A stretch of 64,000 nucleotides of DNA from Arenicola marina (taxonomy: Eukaryota; Annelida; Polychaeta; Arenicolidae), in NCBI GenBank assembly GCA_964019135.1, contig OZ025248.1, positions 15,817,574 to 15,881,573 of the forward strand. The letters are read 5' to 3'. The notes under the pieces were generated by a model. It had not been told where the DNA came from and did not search any database. It was given only the letters and a program-made list of their open reading frames with translations. Of this stretch, positions 22,652-33,296 are shown piece by piece. The first letter of the stretch is position 1, and every line of letters starts with the position of its first letter. The position numbers were made by a program, and so were the translations under genes.

Positions 22652-24439
22652 ATTTACATAGTTTATAAAACTGCAATATCGGTAGTCACGAAAAGAACAT
22701 TGATGCTGCAATGTCGGTTCTTGATGTAGCAAGATATACAGTTGAGTTTACTACCAGGTTTTACTATATACACCTCGGTAAAAGGGATTAACGGGTGATA
22801 TACACCGGTGGCTGAATAATCAAGAGCACATTATGTCTCAAATGGAATAGGTTCAGTGCCGATACAAACCTGTAACCCTGTCAGACACAATGAACTGGGA
22901 CCCGATAGCAATATTATCAGTAAATCGGGTAAATCTGTCAACAGCTCTAAACAGTCGTCGGAAAAGCACATTACGGATCTATAAATCCCGCAAAATAAAT
23001 ATGTTTGAGTTATAAACAGGGTGTTTGTCTTAGAAACTTAATAAAATGTCAGATAGAAGGATTTGAGGTGTGAGCCGTCCGCTCTATCCTTCCTATACCG
23101 AACTCTCTCTATGATACCGGAATGTTGACGATGCAATATGGTGTCCCTCATTTGACGGCCATATAGCACGGGATGGGTGGGTAGCACCCATGTGTGCGCG
23201 CATAGGTCGGCCAGCTTTGGCTATTGTAAGATCGGACCCCTGGGTTAGGTCGAGGTTTCGGATATCACGTGTGTCATGTTCGGTTCGGCCAGGGCGTGTA
23301 TACGGACTCCTGGTCTCCGCATTCGCAAATGAAGTCGCTTGTGTATTTCAATCGAGCCTTTATTCATAGCGGTTGTACATCTCGTTGTGTTGTCTAAGAG
23401 TCTTCCTTCTCTAGTTGAATTCTTGGTTTCTGGACTCCCTCCTTAGTTGTCCGGACTCCCGGATCCGTGCCCCTTACATACCCCTACGCTCCTACACCCC
23501 TGGGAGTGTACTTGCTTATTAGGAATTTGGGAGGAATTTGGTGGAAACATGTTTTAACTCTCTTTCTCTAGTTTGCGCGTAGATTTCGGGTCAGACTGGC
23601 TGGCGCCGAGTGTCACCAGTGTCACCTTACCTCTCATGTTTTTAGTTCCAGGACGCAAACATCACGTTCGCCTGCCTCCCTTCCGGAGCTGCATAAGGGC
23701 CTAGCACTTCCGGGTCGACGGATCCAAAACGTTCTAGAAAAATGTGTATAGCTAATAAGCGTCGCGAGTGCTGGGACACGCGATTGCATCATCGCTGGTA
23801 GGTGCAGTGACCTAACCTACTTCCACGCGGATCCCAGGACACATGACTGCGTACTCATGCGTCAGGAACCTTCTAGAACTATGACCAAGCATATGGCTTA
23901 CGTAATACATCCGGTACAGTCGTTACACAATGCCCCTTTCCGGTTGCGGATTAGTCACGCCCAGTGCGATAAGTACAGGGCGGGGACTTTACACTATAAA
24001 GCAGGAAACGAGACCTTCTGGGTGATCGTGGAAAGACAGAAACAGCGAGACCATTAGGGAATCACCGCACATATGAATATCAAAACGTCATCATCTCCTC
24101 ACAGGATGTCAGGCACGTCACTAAGTAAATGATGCACAAGCCATTATCCTGTAATTATATCATGGCAAGGTTTGGCAGGGTATGCGGTGGGCACCTCCTT
24201 ACACGGTCAGGGTGGAGTATTGAAACCTAAACCTGAGACTACCAACTGTACTACTGAAGCGCGTGTTACCCTACAACAAATTATATGTTCTTATGTTTTC
24301 TATGGTATCATATTATTGTGAAGCTATGTCTAAATAACATTTTGTTTGTCTTTTTTTGCATTGTTGTCGATTCGTGTAGCTGCAGACATGGTCTGAAAAC
24401 ATGCTGGCATATGGCGCCATTTGGCTTCCAGTCGGAAGA
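22652..24439. other. non-coding stretch with promoter-like motifs
   Basis: No coding region was recognised. Heat-shock-type elements and a TATA box at 23732-24000 are listed separately. A single unit resembling the 40/46-bp array (TCACCGCACATATGAATAT) lies at about 24061-24080, 5.5 kb from that array. Confidence 0.4.
23732..24000 (+). promoter_or_regulatory. heat-shock-element and TATA motifs
   Basis: A perfect three-block heat shock element, GAAccTTCtaGAA, lies at 23866-23878, and a two-block TTCtaGAA lies at 23732-23739. A TTACGTAA bZIP palindrome is near 23898 and TATAAA is at 23995-24000. The arrangement resembles a heat-inducible promoter, but no recognisable reading frame follows before the 38-bp array begins at 24440. 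It could be an orphan promoter, a fragment carried by a transposon, or chance. Confidence 0.3.
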
Positions 24440-27400
24440 GGCAGATGCCATCGTTTACCGACAAGGTGTCTGCCAGACATAGATGCCATCGTTTGCCGGC
24501 CAGGTGTCTGCCAGGCATAAATGCCATCGTTTAGCGACCAGGTGTCTGCCAGACATAGATGCCATCGTTTACCAGCCAGGTGTCTGCCAGACATAGATGC
24601 CATCGTTTACCGACCAGGTGTCTGCCAGACATAGATGCCATCGTTTGAAGGCCAGGTGTCTGCCAGACATAGATGCCATCGTTTACCGACCAGGTGTCTG
24701 CCAGGCATAGATGCCATCGTTTACCGACCAGGTGTCTGCCAGACATAGATGCCATCGTTTACCAACCAGGGGTGTGCCAGACAGATGCCATCGTTTACCG
24801 ACAAGGTGTCTGCCAGACATAGATGCCATCGTTTGCCGGCCAGGCGTCTGCCAGACTTAGATGCCATCGTTTACCAGCCAGGTGTCTGCCAGGCATAGAT
24901 GCCATCGTTTAGCGACCAGGTGTCTGCCAGACATAGATGCCATCGTTTACCGACCAGGTGTCTGCCAGACATAGATGCCATCGTTTACCGACCAGGTGTC
25001 TGCCAGACATAGATGCCATCGTTTACCAACCAGGGGTGTGCCAGACAGATGCCATCGTTTACCGACAAGGTGTCTGCCAGACATAGATGCCATCGTTTGC
25101 CGGCCAGGCGTCTGCCAGACTTAGATGCCATCGTTTACCAGCCAGGTGTCTGCCAGGCATAGATGCCATCGTTTAGCGACCAGGTGTCTGCCAGACATAG
25201 ATGCCATCGTTTACCGACCAGGTGTCTGCCAGAAATAGATGCCGTCGTTTACCGACCAGGGGTCTGCCAGACATAGATGCCATCGTTTACCGACCAGGTG
25301 TCTGCCAGAAATAGATGCCATCGTTTACCGACCAGGTGTCCGCTAGACATAGATGCCGTCGTTTACCGACCAGGTGTCTGCCAGGCATAGATGCCATCAT
25401 TTAGCAGCCAGGTGTCTGCCAGACATAGATGCCATCGTTTACCGACCAGGTGTCTGCCAGACATAGATGCCATCGTTTGCCGACGAAGTGTCTGCCGGAC
25501 ATAGATGCCATCGTTTACCAGCCAGGTGTCTGCCAGGCATAGATGCCATCGTTTAGCGACTAGGTGTCTGCCGGACATAGATGCCATCGTTTACCAACCA
25601 GGGGTGTGCCAGACAGATGCCATCGTTTACCGACAAGGTGTCTGCCAGACATAGATGCCATCGTTTGCCGGCCAGGTGTCTGCCAGACTTAGATGCCATC
25701 GTTTACGAGCCAGGTGTCTGCCAGGCATAGATGCTATCGTTTACCGACCAGGTGTCTGCCAGACATAGATGCCATCGTTTACCGACCAGGTGTCTCCCAG
25801 ACATAGATGCCATCCTTTACCGACCAGGTGTCTGCCAGGCATAGATGTCATCGTTTACCGACCAGGTGTCTGCCAGACATAGATGCCATCGTTTACCGAC
25901 CAGGTGTCCGCTAGACATAGATGCCATCGTTTACCGACCAGGTGTCTGCCAGGCATAGATGCCATCGTTTAGCAGCCAGGTGTCTGCCAGACATAGATGC
26001 CATCGTTTACCGACCAGGTGTCTGCCAGACATAGATGCCATCGTTTACCGACGAGGTGTCTGCCGGACATAGATGCCATCGTTTTTCCGACCAGGTGTCT
26101 GCCAGACATAGATGCCATCGTTTACCGACCAGGTGTCTGCCAGGCATAGATGCCATCGTTTACCGACCAGGTGTCTGCCAGGCATAGATGCCATCGTTTA
26201 CCGAAAAGGTGTCTGCCAGACATATATGCCATCGTTTACCGACCAGGTGTCTGCCAGACAGATGCCATCGTTTACCGACCAGGTGTCTGCCAGACATAGA
26301 TGCCATGGTTTGCCGGCCAGGTGTCTGCCAGGCACAGATGCCATCGTTTACCGACCAGGTGTCTGCCAGGCATAGATACCATCATTTACCGACCAGGTGT
26401 CTGCCAGACATAGATGCCATCGTTTACCGACCAGGTGTCTGCCAGACAGATGCCATCGTTTACCGACAAGGTGTCTGCCAGACATAGATGCCATGGTTTG
26501 CCGGCCAGGTGTCTGCCAGACAGATGCCATCGTTTACCGACCAGGTTTCTGCCAGACATATATGCCATCGTTTACCGACCAGGTGTCTGCCACGCATAGA
26601 TGCCATCGTTTAGCAGCCAGGGGTCTGCCAGACATAGATGCCATCGTTTACCGACCATGTGTCGCCAGACATAGGTGCCATCGTTTAACGGCCAGGTGTT
26701 TGCCAGACATAAATGCCATCGTTTACCGACCATGTGTCGCCAGACATAGATGCCATCGTTTAACGGCCAGGTGTTTGCCAGACATAAATGCCATCGCTTA
26801 CCGACCAGATGTCTGCTAGACATATATGCCATCGTTTACCGACCAGGTATCTGCCAGGCATAGATGCCATCGTTTACCGACCAGGTGTCTGCCAGGCATA
26901 CATGCCATCGTTTACCGACCAGTTGTCTGCCAGGCATACATGCTATCGTTCACCGACCAGGTGTCTGCCAGGCATAGATGCCATCGTTTACCGACCAGGT
27001 GTCTGCCAGGCATACATGCCATCGTTTAACGACCAGGTGTCTGCCAGGCATCCATGCCATTGTTTACCGACCAGGTGTCTGCCAGGCATAGATGCCTTCC
27101 TTTACCGACCAGGTGTCTGCCAGACATAGATGCCATCGTTTACCGACCAGGTTTCTGCCAGACATATATGCCATCGTTTACCGACCAGGTGTCTGCCAGG
27201 CATAGATGCCATCGTTTACCGACCAGGTTTCTGCCAGACATATATGCCATCGTTTACCGACCAGGTGTCTGCCAGGCATAGATGCCATCGTTTACCGACC
27301 AGGTGTCTGCCAGGCATACATGCCATCGTTTACCGACCAGGTGTCTGCCAGACAGATGCCATCGTTTACCGACCAGGTTTCTGCCAGACATATATGCCAT

Positions 27401-28308
27401 CGTTTACCGACCAGGTGTCTGCCAGGCATAGATGCCATCGTTTACCGACCAGGTGTCTGCCAGGCATACATGCCATCGTTTACCGACCAGGTGTCTGCCA
27501 GTCATACATGCCATCGTTTACCGACCAGGTGTCTGCCAGACATAGATGCCATCGTTTACCGACCAGGTGTCTGTCAGGCATAGATACCATCGTTTACCGA
27601 CCAGGTGTCTGCCAGGCATAGATGCCATCGTTTACCGACCAGGTGTCTGCCAGACATAGATGCCATCGTTTACCGACCAGGTGTCTGCCAGACATATATG
27701 CCATCGTTTACCGACCAGGTGTCTGCCAGGCATAGATACCATCGTTTACCGACCAGGTGTCTGCCAGACATAGATGCCATCGTTTACCGACCAGGTGTCT
27801 GCCAGACAGATGCCATCGTTTACCGACAAGGCGTCTGCCAGACATAGATGCCATGGTTTGCCGGCCAGGTGTCTGCCAGGCATAGATGCCATCGTTTACC
27901 GACCAGGTGTCCGCCAGGCATAGATGCCATCGTTTACCGACCAGGTGTCCGCCAGACATAGATGCCATCGTTTACCGACCAGGTGTCTGCCAGACATAGA
28001 TGCCATCGTTTACCGACCAGGTGTCTGCCAGACATAGATGCCATCGTTTACCGACCAGGTGTCTGTCAGGCATAGATGCCATCGTTTACCGACCAGGTGT
28101 CTGTCAGGCATAGATACCATCGTTTACCGACCAGGTGTCTGCCAGGCATACATGCCATCGTTTACCGACCAGGTGTCTGTCAGGCATAGATGCCATCGTT
28201 TACCGACCAGGTGTCTGCCAGGCATACATGCCATCGTTTACCGACCAGGTGTCTGCCAGGCATACATGCCATCGTTTACCGACCAGGTGTCTGTCAGGCA
28301 TAGATGCA
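24440..28308. repeat. 38-bp satellite array, about 100 copies
   Basis: The unit contains ATAGATGCCATCGTTTACCG followed by ACCAGGTGTCTGCCAGAC. Copies differ by a few substitutions (ACCAGCC, TTTAGCG, GCCGGCC, AGGCAT for AGACAT), and a recurrent variant lacks about four bases, giving CCAGACAGATGCC. Higher-order structure is visible: a 264-bp block of seven units at 24761 repeats at 25025, and an about 568-bp offset links 25338 with 25906. The right third is more homogeneous. Frames of 60-160 codons on both strands are products of the repeat. Confidence 0.97.
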
Positions 28309-28589
28309 CATACGCGTAACCTGAACGTCGTGCCTGTGTCTGGAGGCTCGCGGCAGGTCACGTGACGGTATCAGACCGAGGCGTTCATCAGGCGACCGGC
28401 CCGCGAAGTGCCTCCGACAGGCGTCGCGAGGTGGCGCATGTGTCGCTGGGAGAATGTCAGAGCACGTGGGGGACGGAACAGGCGACGGGAGAGGGCGGTG
28501 GGAAGGCGACGGGGTGGGAGTGTTGAACCATAATGGGGACTGGTCGAGGTGGGGGGATTATGGTTGGGGATTAGGGTCGGGTGGGGGAT
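28309..28589. other. CpG-rich spacer at array edge
   Basis: Immediately after the 38-bp array the sequence becomes rich in CG dinucleotides (GTCGCGAGG, GGCGACCGGCCCGCG) for about 200 bases before turning G-rich. No gene was recognised. Confidence 0.45.
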
Positions 28590-28700
28590 TGGAGCGGGGT
28601 GGGGTGGGGTGAGGTGGGTGGTAGAGTGTAGGGTGGGGTGTGGTGGGTGGTAGAGTGTAGGGTGGGGTGTGGTGGGTGGTAGAGTGTAGGGTGGCGTGGG
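28590..28700. repeat. 29-bp G-rich repeat, three copies
   Basis: Three near-identical units contain GTGGGTGGTAGAGTGTAGGG followed by TGGGGTGTG, inside a longer G/T-rich tract. Confidence 0.88.
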
Positions 28701-29641
28701 GGTGAAGAAGCATGCGGTGCCACGGTGGGGGGGTGGGGGGGGGAGGGGGTCCTCACAATGGCGTCAGTTGTTCTTGGCTCTTTCTGAGAAATGAATTCGC
28801 TGGTCGCGTTTGTGACGTAATGTAATTACTGCACTGACCCATGCCTTTTTGTTATCGCCCCTGAACCGTCTTGGCGGTGGGCGTGGGAAGGCAACCCAGT
28901 ATAAAGGGCGGCTCCGAGATTGAGGCTCAGGTAGTAGACGGGCTGGCGGGGGAATGGAAGGGGAAGGGGGGGGGGGGGAGAGACACGAACCCTTTTCAAA
29001 TGATGTGTTCACCTTTTTAATCCGTACCTTTTCACCAAATTACATGAGTTGGCCGTAACCCATTTTGAACCATCTTAGGGAAAACACGGCGGGGGGTGGG
29101 GGGGAAGGGGGGGGGGATACAGCGTAAACTTTATCGGCTTCCTGTTAGACTAATCGACTGTGCCAAAATACTCGCTGATTGTTTCGGTAGGAGTTGGGTA
29201 AACTACATGATAATGCACTTAGTAGCAGTAGAGGTACTGTAGGCATGGCTTCTAAAACTGGACATGTGTCGATCCATATATCAAGGCTAAAATGTCCTCA
29301 GGGGATCGACTCGCTTTCGGCCACAACAGCTTCCCACTCTGCAAATATAATTTCATCAGACATGGTGTAACCTCCCGTGTCTGCCACTACCCCTCCCGCT
29401 CCCCCTCCCCCTCCCCCTCCCACCCCTTTCTTAAGCAATCATCGCACCGCAGCCCGCTCCGCCCAATGGCCGGGCCGCCGCCACATTAATATGTATTGGC
29501 GGGCCGAGAATCCACCAGGATTCAGACTTGACGAGATGTTAGGTAACGAGAAGTGACCGAATTGGACAACAAGCTTCTCCGTCGGCCAACGTCCGCTAAA
29601 TGCGTCGCTTCGCAGATAAGACGGCAAAAAACACACGATCG
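28701..29641. other. non-coding stretch with core-promoter-like motif
   Basis: A TATAAA at 28900-28905 is preceded 12-22 bp upstream by GGTGGGCGTGG, a GC/KLF-type box. G-runs occur at about 28965-28980 and 29092-29118, and CCCTCCC runs at 29396-29420. No reading frame downstream supports a gene. Confidence 0.35.
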
Positions 29642-30858
29642 CTGAGCGGGTAGAGGGGGAGGGTGGTCAGCCGGTCGTTGAGCGGGTAAAGGGGGAGGGT
29701 GGTCAGCCGGTCGTTGAGCGGGTAAAGGGGGAGGGTGGTCAGCCGGTCGTTGAGCGGTTAGAGGGGGAGGGTGGTCGGCCGGTCGTTGAGCGGGTAAAGG
29801 AGGAGGGTGGTCAGCCGGTCGTTGAGCGGGTAAAGGAGGAGGGTGGTCAGCCGGTCGTTGAGCGGGGAAAGGGGGAGGGTGGTCAGCCGGTCGTTGAGCG
29901 GGTAAAGGGGGAGGGTGGTCAGCCGGTCTTTGAGCGGGTAAAAGGGGAGGGTGGTCAGCCGGTCGTTGAGTGTGTAACGGGGGAGGGTGGTCAGCCGGTC
30001 GTTGAGCGGGTAAAGGGGGAGGGTGGTCAGCCGGTCGTTGAGCGGGTAAAGGGGGAGGGTGGTCAGCCGGTCTTTGAGCGGGTAAAAGGGGAGGGTGGTC
30101 AGCCGGTCGTTGAGTGTGTAACGGGGGAGGGTGGTCAGCCGGTCGTTGAGCGGGTAAAGGAGGAGGGTGGTCAGCCGGTCGTTGAGCGGGTAAAGGGGGA
30201 AGGTGGTCAGCCGGTCGTTGAGCGGGTAAAGGGGGAAGGTGGTCAGCCGGTCGTTGAGTGGGTAGAGGGGGAGGGTGGTCAGCCGGTCGTTGAGCGTGTA
30301 ACGGGGGAGGGTGGTCAGCCGGTCGTTGAGCGGGAAAAGGGGGAGGGTGGTCAGCCGGTTGTTGAACGGGTAAAGGGGGAGGGTGGTCAGCCGGTCGTTG
30401 AGCGGGTAGAGGGGGAGGATGGTCAGCCGGTCGTTGAGCGGGTAAAGGGGGAGGGTGGTCAGCCGGTCGTTGAGCGGGTAGAGGGGGAGGGTGGTCAGCC
30501 GGTCGTTGAGCGGGTAAAGGGGGAGGGTGGTCAGCCGGTTGTTGAACGGGTAAAGGGGGAGGGTGGTCAGCCGGTCGTTGAGCGGGTAGAGGTGGAGGGT
30601 GGTCAGCCGGTCGTTGAGCGGGTAGAGGGGGAGGGTGGTCAGCCGGTCGTTGAGCGGGTAAAGGGGGGGGGTGGTCAGCCGGTTGTTGAACGGGTAAAGG
30701 GGGAGGGTGGTCAGCCGGTCGTTGAGCGGGTAGAGGGGGAGGGTGGTCAGCCGGTCGTTGAGCGGGTAAAGGGGGAGGTTGGTCAGCCGGTCGTTGAGCG
30801 GGTAAAGGGGGAGGGTGGTCAGCCGGTCGTTGAGCGGGTAAAGGGGGAGGGTGGTCAT
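29642..30858. repeat. 36-bp minisatellite, about 34 copies
   Basis: The unit contains GGTAAAGGGGGAGGGTGGTC followed by AGCCGGTCGTTGAGCG. Variants include GTTGTTGAACG and GTGTGTAACG, which recur at regular offsets and indicate segmental duplication within the array. The minus strand is open for 366 codons (29758-30858) as a 12-residue repeat reading NDRLTTLPLYPL, a consequence of the period being divisible by three. A stop occurs at 29757 in the next unit. The GGGAGGGTGGTCAG segment resembles part of the 41-bp satellite. Confidence 0.96.
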
Positions 30859-31164
30859 TCTGCCGCTAAAACCTCTGCCACGGGCCCGCTGCTTGATCTC
30901 GTGGTGTCACCAATCATATGTCCACCTCGCCATGACTTACACGTGGTAGAAAAAAAACGCCCGATAAGATAATACTGGGCTGAGCGTTTAAAGCAATTCG
31001 CCAGGAACATAACTCGCTTCTTTCCTCGTTTGTCAATGGTGCTCGATCTTGACCAATTTGCTGTGGTCACAATCGTGATATCATGCTAATATGGCTAAGG
31101 TACTGTAGTTATCCTTAGTTATCCTGTAACTGTAGCCTTCAGAAGATAGCGGCGGAGATTTCGG
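30859..31164. other. spacer
   Basis: About 300 bases of ordinary composition between the 36-bp array and the CR1-like LINE relic. No feature recognised. Confidence 0.4.
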
Positions 31165-32430
31165 GTTTTGTTATAATAATAATAATTTTATTGTCAAAAG
31201 AACACACAAATTACATTCATTCAGTACATTTTGCAAGACATTTATCGTGACAAGAGCTGAAACCGAAGGCTTATTCGCTCGTATTAGGTCACGTGTTTTG
31301 AGCGGAAAATCATCATGCAATCAAGCTAACAAAGAAAGAAACGTGATCAAAGAACAAGTCAAATAAATAAAAGTATGTGAGCCATTGACTGTTATATAAC
31401 AGCTAGACACAGTAAAGGATAACACATATATAAATGCAAAAATCTATTAATGGGAAAACTTTTTTTAATATAATACGTTTAACTTCTTTCACTATTTGCC
31501 ATTACAAATGTTAGGGTGGACTCACTCTGCTTGGGGATGGCCTTAGACAGCGTTGAACCTATATTTATAAAAAAAAATGGTTAAAACAGTTGACAATCTG
31601 AGAGCTAACTGAAATTAACTGGTCATTATAGATAAATTTCATCTGGTTTCTGATGGATTTATTTTTATTGATGACCTTGATTGTTTGCCATGTTTTCGTT
31701 GGATTACCTTGGCTATTTTGAATTAATTGTTGCTGGTGTAGTTTATCTGTGTGTCTAAGTGTTATTTAAGTGTCAAGCTTATTTAACAGTTCAGAGAACA
31801 TTTTCATTGTTCATTGAAAACCTGTACAGTCTTATTAGGAGGGCGGTATATAGCCCCAATGGTTCCTTGAAATTGAACCCTTTGTCAAGCTCCAAAAACA
31901 ACGCTTCCATGTGTTCATTGAAAACATCTAAATCATCTCTCAGTGTACAGTTAATATTATCATCACAGATGTATAGCGACACCCCCCCCCCACCTCGCTT
32001 CTCCGCCCTATAATTGCTTATTAGGCGATAACCATCCATGCCACACAGGTCGTGATTACTCTCTGTAAACCATGTTTCTGTCAAAGCATATACCAGAAAA
32101 TTATACGATAATGTTTCGAGATAACACTTAAAATGTTTAAAGTTTTTTTTGGGCGCTACTGATGTCCATGTGCATCAAGGTAAATGACGTGTCATTATTA
32201 TCACCATCTGCTAATAACTTATTAAATCGGCCTTCTAGATAATAGTCACAATTTCCATATGGTTGTATAATTTCACGATAAAAGTTCATATCAAGATCAA
32301 TATATTTCTGACGTACATTTCACACACCATGCAGTATGGGCGGCTTTTCTTAATGGCACTTGAACAATTAGCGTGAAACGTTTTCTTACAGATAACACAT
32401 TTAACTTGGTATGCATGTTTCAGGATCTTT
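31165..32430 (-). mobile_element. CR1-like LINE relic, internally deleted
   Basis: Read on the minus strand, the order is a PHD-type zinc finger with C-x2-C-x4-H-x2-C and a later C-x2-C (about 32411-32310), then a short linker. An apurinic-endonuclease N-terminal part follows with FKCYLETL, TETWF (32067-32081), GMDGYRLI, GGGVSLYI and an IYRPPNKTVQVFNE segment (about 31830-31790). Next is the linker that precedes reverse transcriptase (KTWQTI at about 31690, then FINIGSTLSKAIPK near 31560), and finally a 3' end with AATAAA and an ATT-repeat tail (31172-31190). The second half of the endonuclease and the whole reverse transcriptase are missing, and several frameshifts are present. Domain order and tail match CR1/L2-type elements. 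Confidence 0.85.
31791..32084 (-). pseudogene. LINE AP-endonuclease fragment
   Basis: The longest intact frame of the relic gives 97 codons. It contains the endonuclease motif TETWF (the conserved E-T-W block that includes a catalytic glutamate in this family) and the following D-G-Y-x-L and GGGV-L-Y-I strands. It then leaves the family frame near 31850, where a frameshift moves the IYRPPN motif to another frame. Without the later D-x-N and S-D-H motifs it cannot be active. Confidence 0.8.
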
Positions 32431-32888
32431 TACTTGCATACAGGGCCCTGCGGCTTATATAACATTATCTGCCATAATGACTCTTCCCCTCAAAGAACTC
32501 ACAACAATGGCCCCAACGCATATTACAAAAACTGAAACAGAAACAAAGTTCTTCGCGAACTAACATGAATCAATTAGTTATCCCGATTGAGCTGAGCTGG
32601 TGGTCTATCAGCTCGCTTACCGCATCAACCGTATTGTATTAACCTAGGATACGACTCTTCCACGAACGACCGTGCATGTATTGCTTAGGCAATACAACTG
32701 CTCCAGTAACAGATTCCCTAGGAACCCGTGTCGCTCACTGCCGTCCCAATCAGTAGAGTAGGTCAAACTTAGCCCAATAGGAACTGCGGTCCTATGTCTA
32801 GTTTTAGGTGAACTAATACAACACAGTATAACAGGTCATGGCGTGTCCCTGCCCATTTCCGTTATTGCCTTGAACGGTATAGTTTGTG
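32431..32888. other. non-coding stretch
   Basis: No coding or RNA feature was recognised. A short palindrome, GTATTGCTTAGGCAATAC, lies at about 32678-32695. Confidence 0.4.
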
Positions 32889-33296
32889 TTAAAGTTGCAT
32901 GTCGAGTTCTTTCCCGCCAAAACTAAGCCCAGGCGAAATTTATATCAAAATTTGCAGAAAACTCGATTGTTCCATTACATAAATTCAGAAACCTGATAAA
33001 CCTCGCCGTTTCGGCTGTGGTGTGGCAAACGTGTCTATCCCGCGACACCACAGCACTCTGTCGCGGCACTGCTACTTATAACAAAGTATCGCGAAGCACA
33101 CAAACTGATGACGTTTACCACTGAAATGAAAATTTGTGGTAAATTGATATCACGGGCAAGGCTAAGAGACACTATTTGGCAGTCTGGCATGGGTGGAGTA
33201 TAGACAAAACCAATCTGGAATGATTCAAGGACTGATTCTTATTTGTATTTTGACCTTTTTAGTTTTGGCGGGAAATAGCTCCACATGCAACTTTAA
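32889..33296. mobile_element. TTAA-bounded MITE-like element
   Basis: A 38-bp imperfect inverted repeat bounds about 408 bp. The left arm reads TTAAAGTTGCATGT then TTTCCCGCCAAAACTAA (32889-32928). The right arm is its inverse (33258-33296). Both outer edges are TTAA, the target duplicated by piggyBac-type transposases, although the inner ends do not start with the CCC usual for piggyBac. A further internal inversion, GCTGTGGTGT/ACACCACAGC, lies near 33015-33056. No coding capacity, hence non-autonomous. Confidence 0.7.

Noticed and set aside
24313..28365. CRISPR-like appearance of the 38-bp repeat array
   Set aside because: Repeats are contiguous without unique spacers, the setting is eukaryotic, and no cas-like genes are present.
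29758..30858. 366-codon minus-strand frame in the 36-bp array
   Set aside because: It is a pure 12-residue tandem repeat produced because the period is divisible by three. The opposite strand is also partly open, and there is no unique flanking domain.
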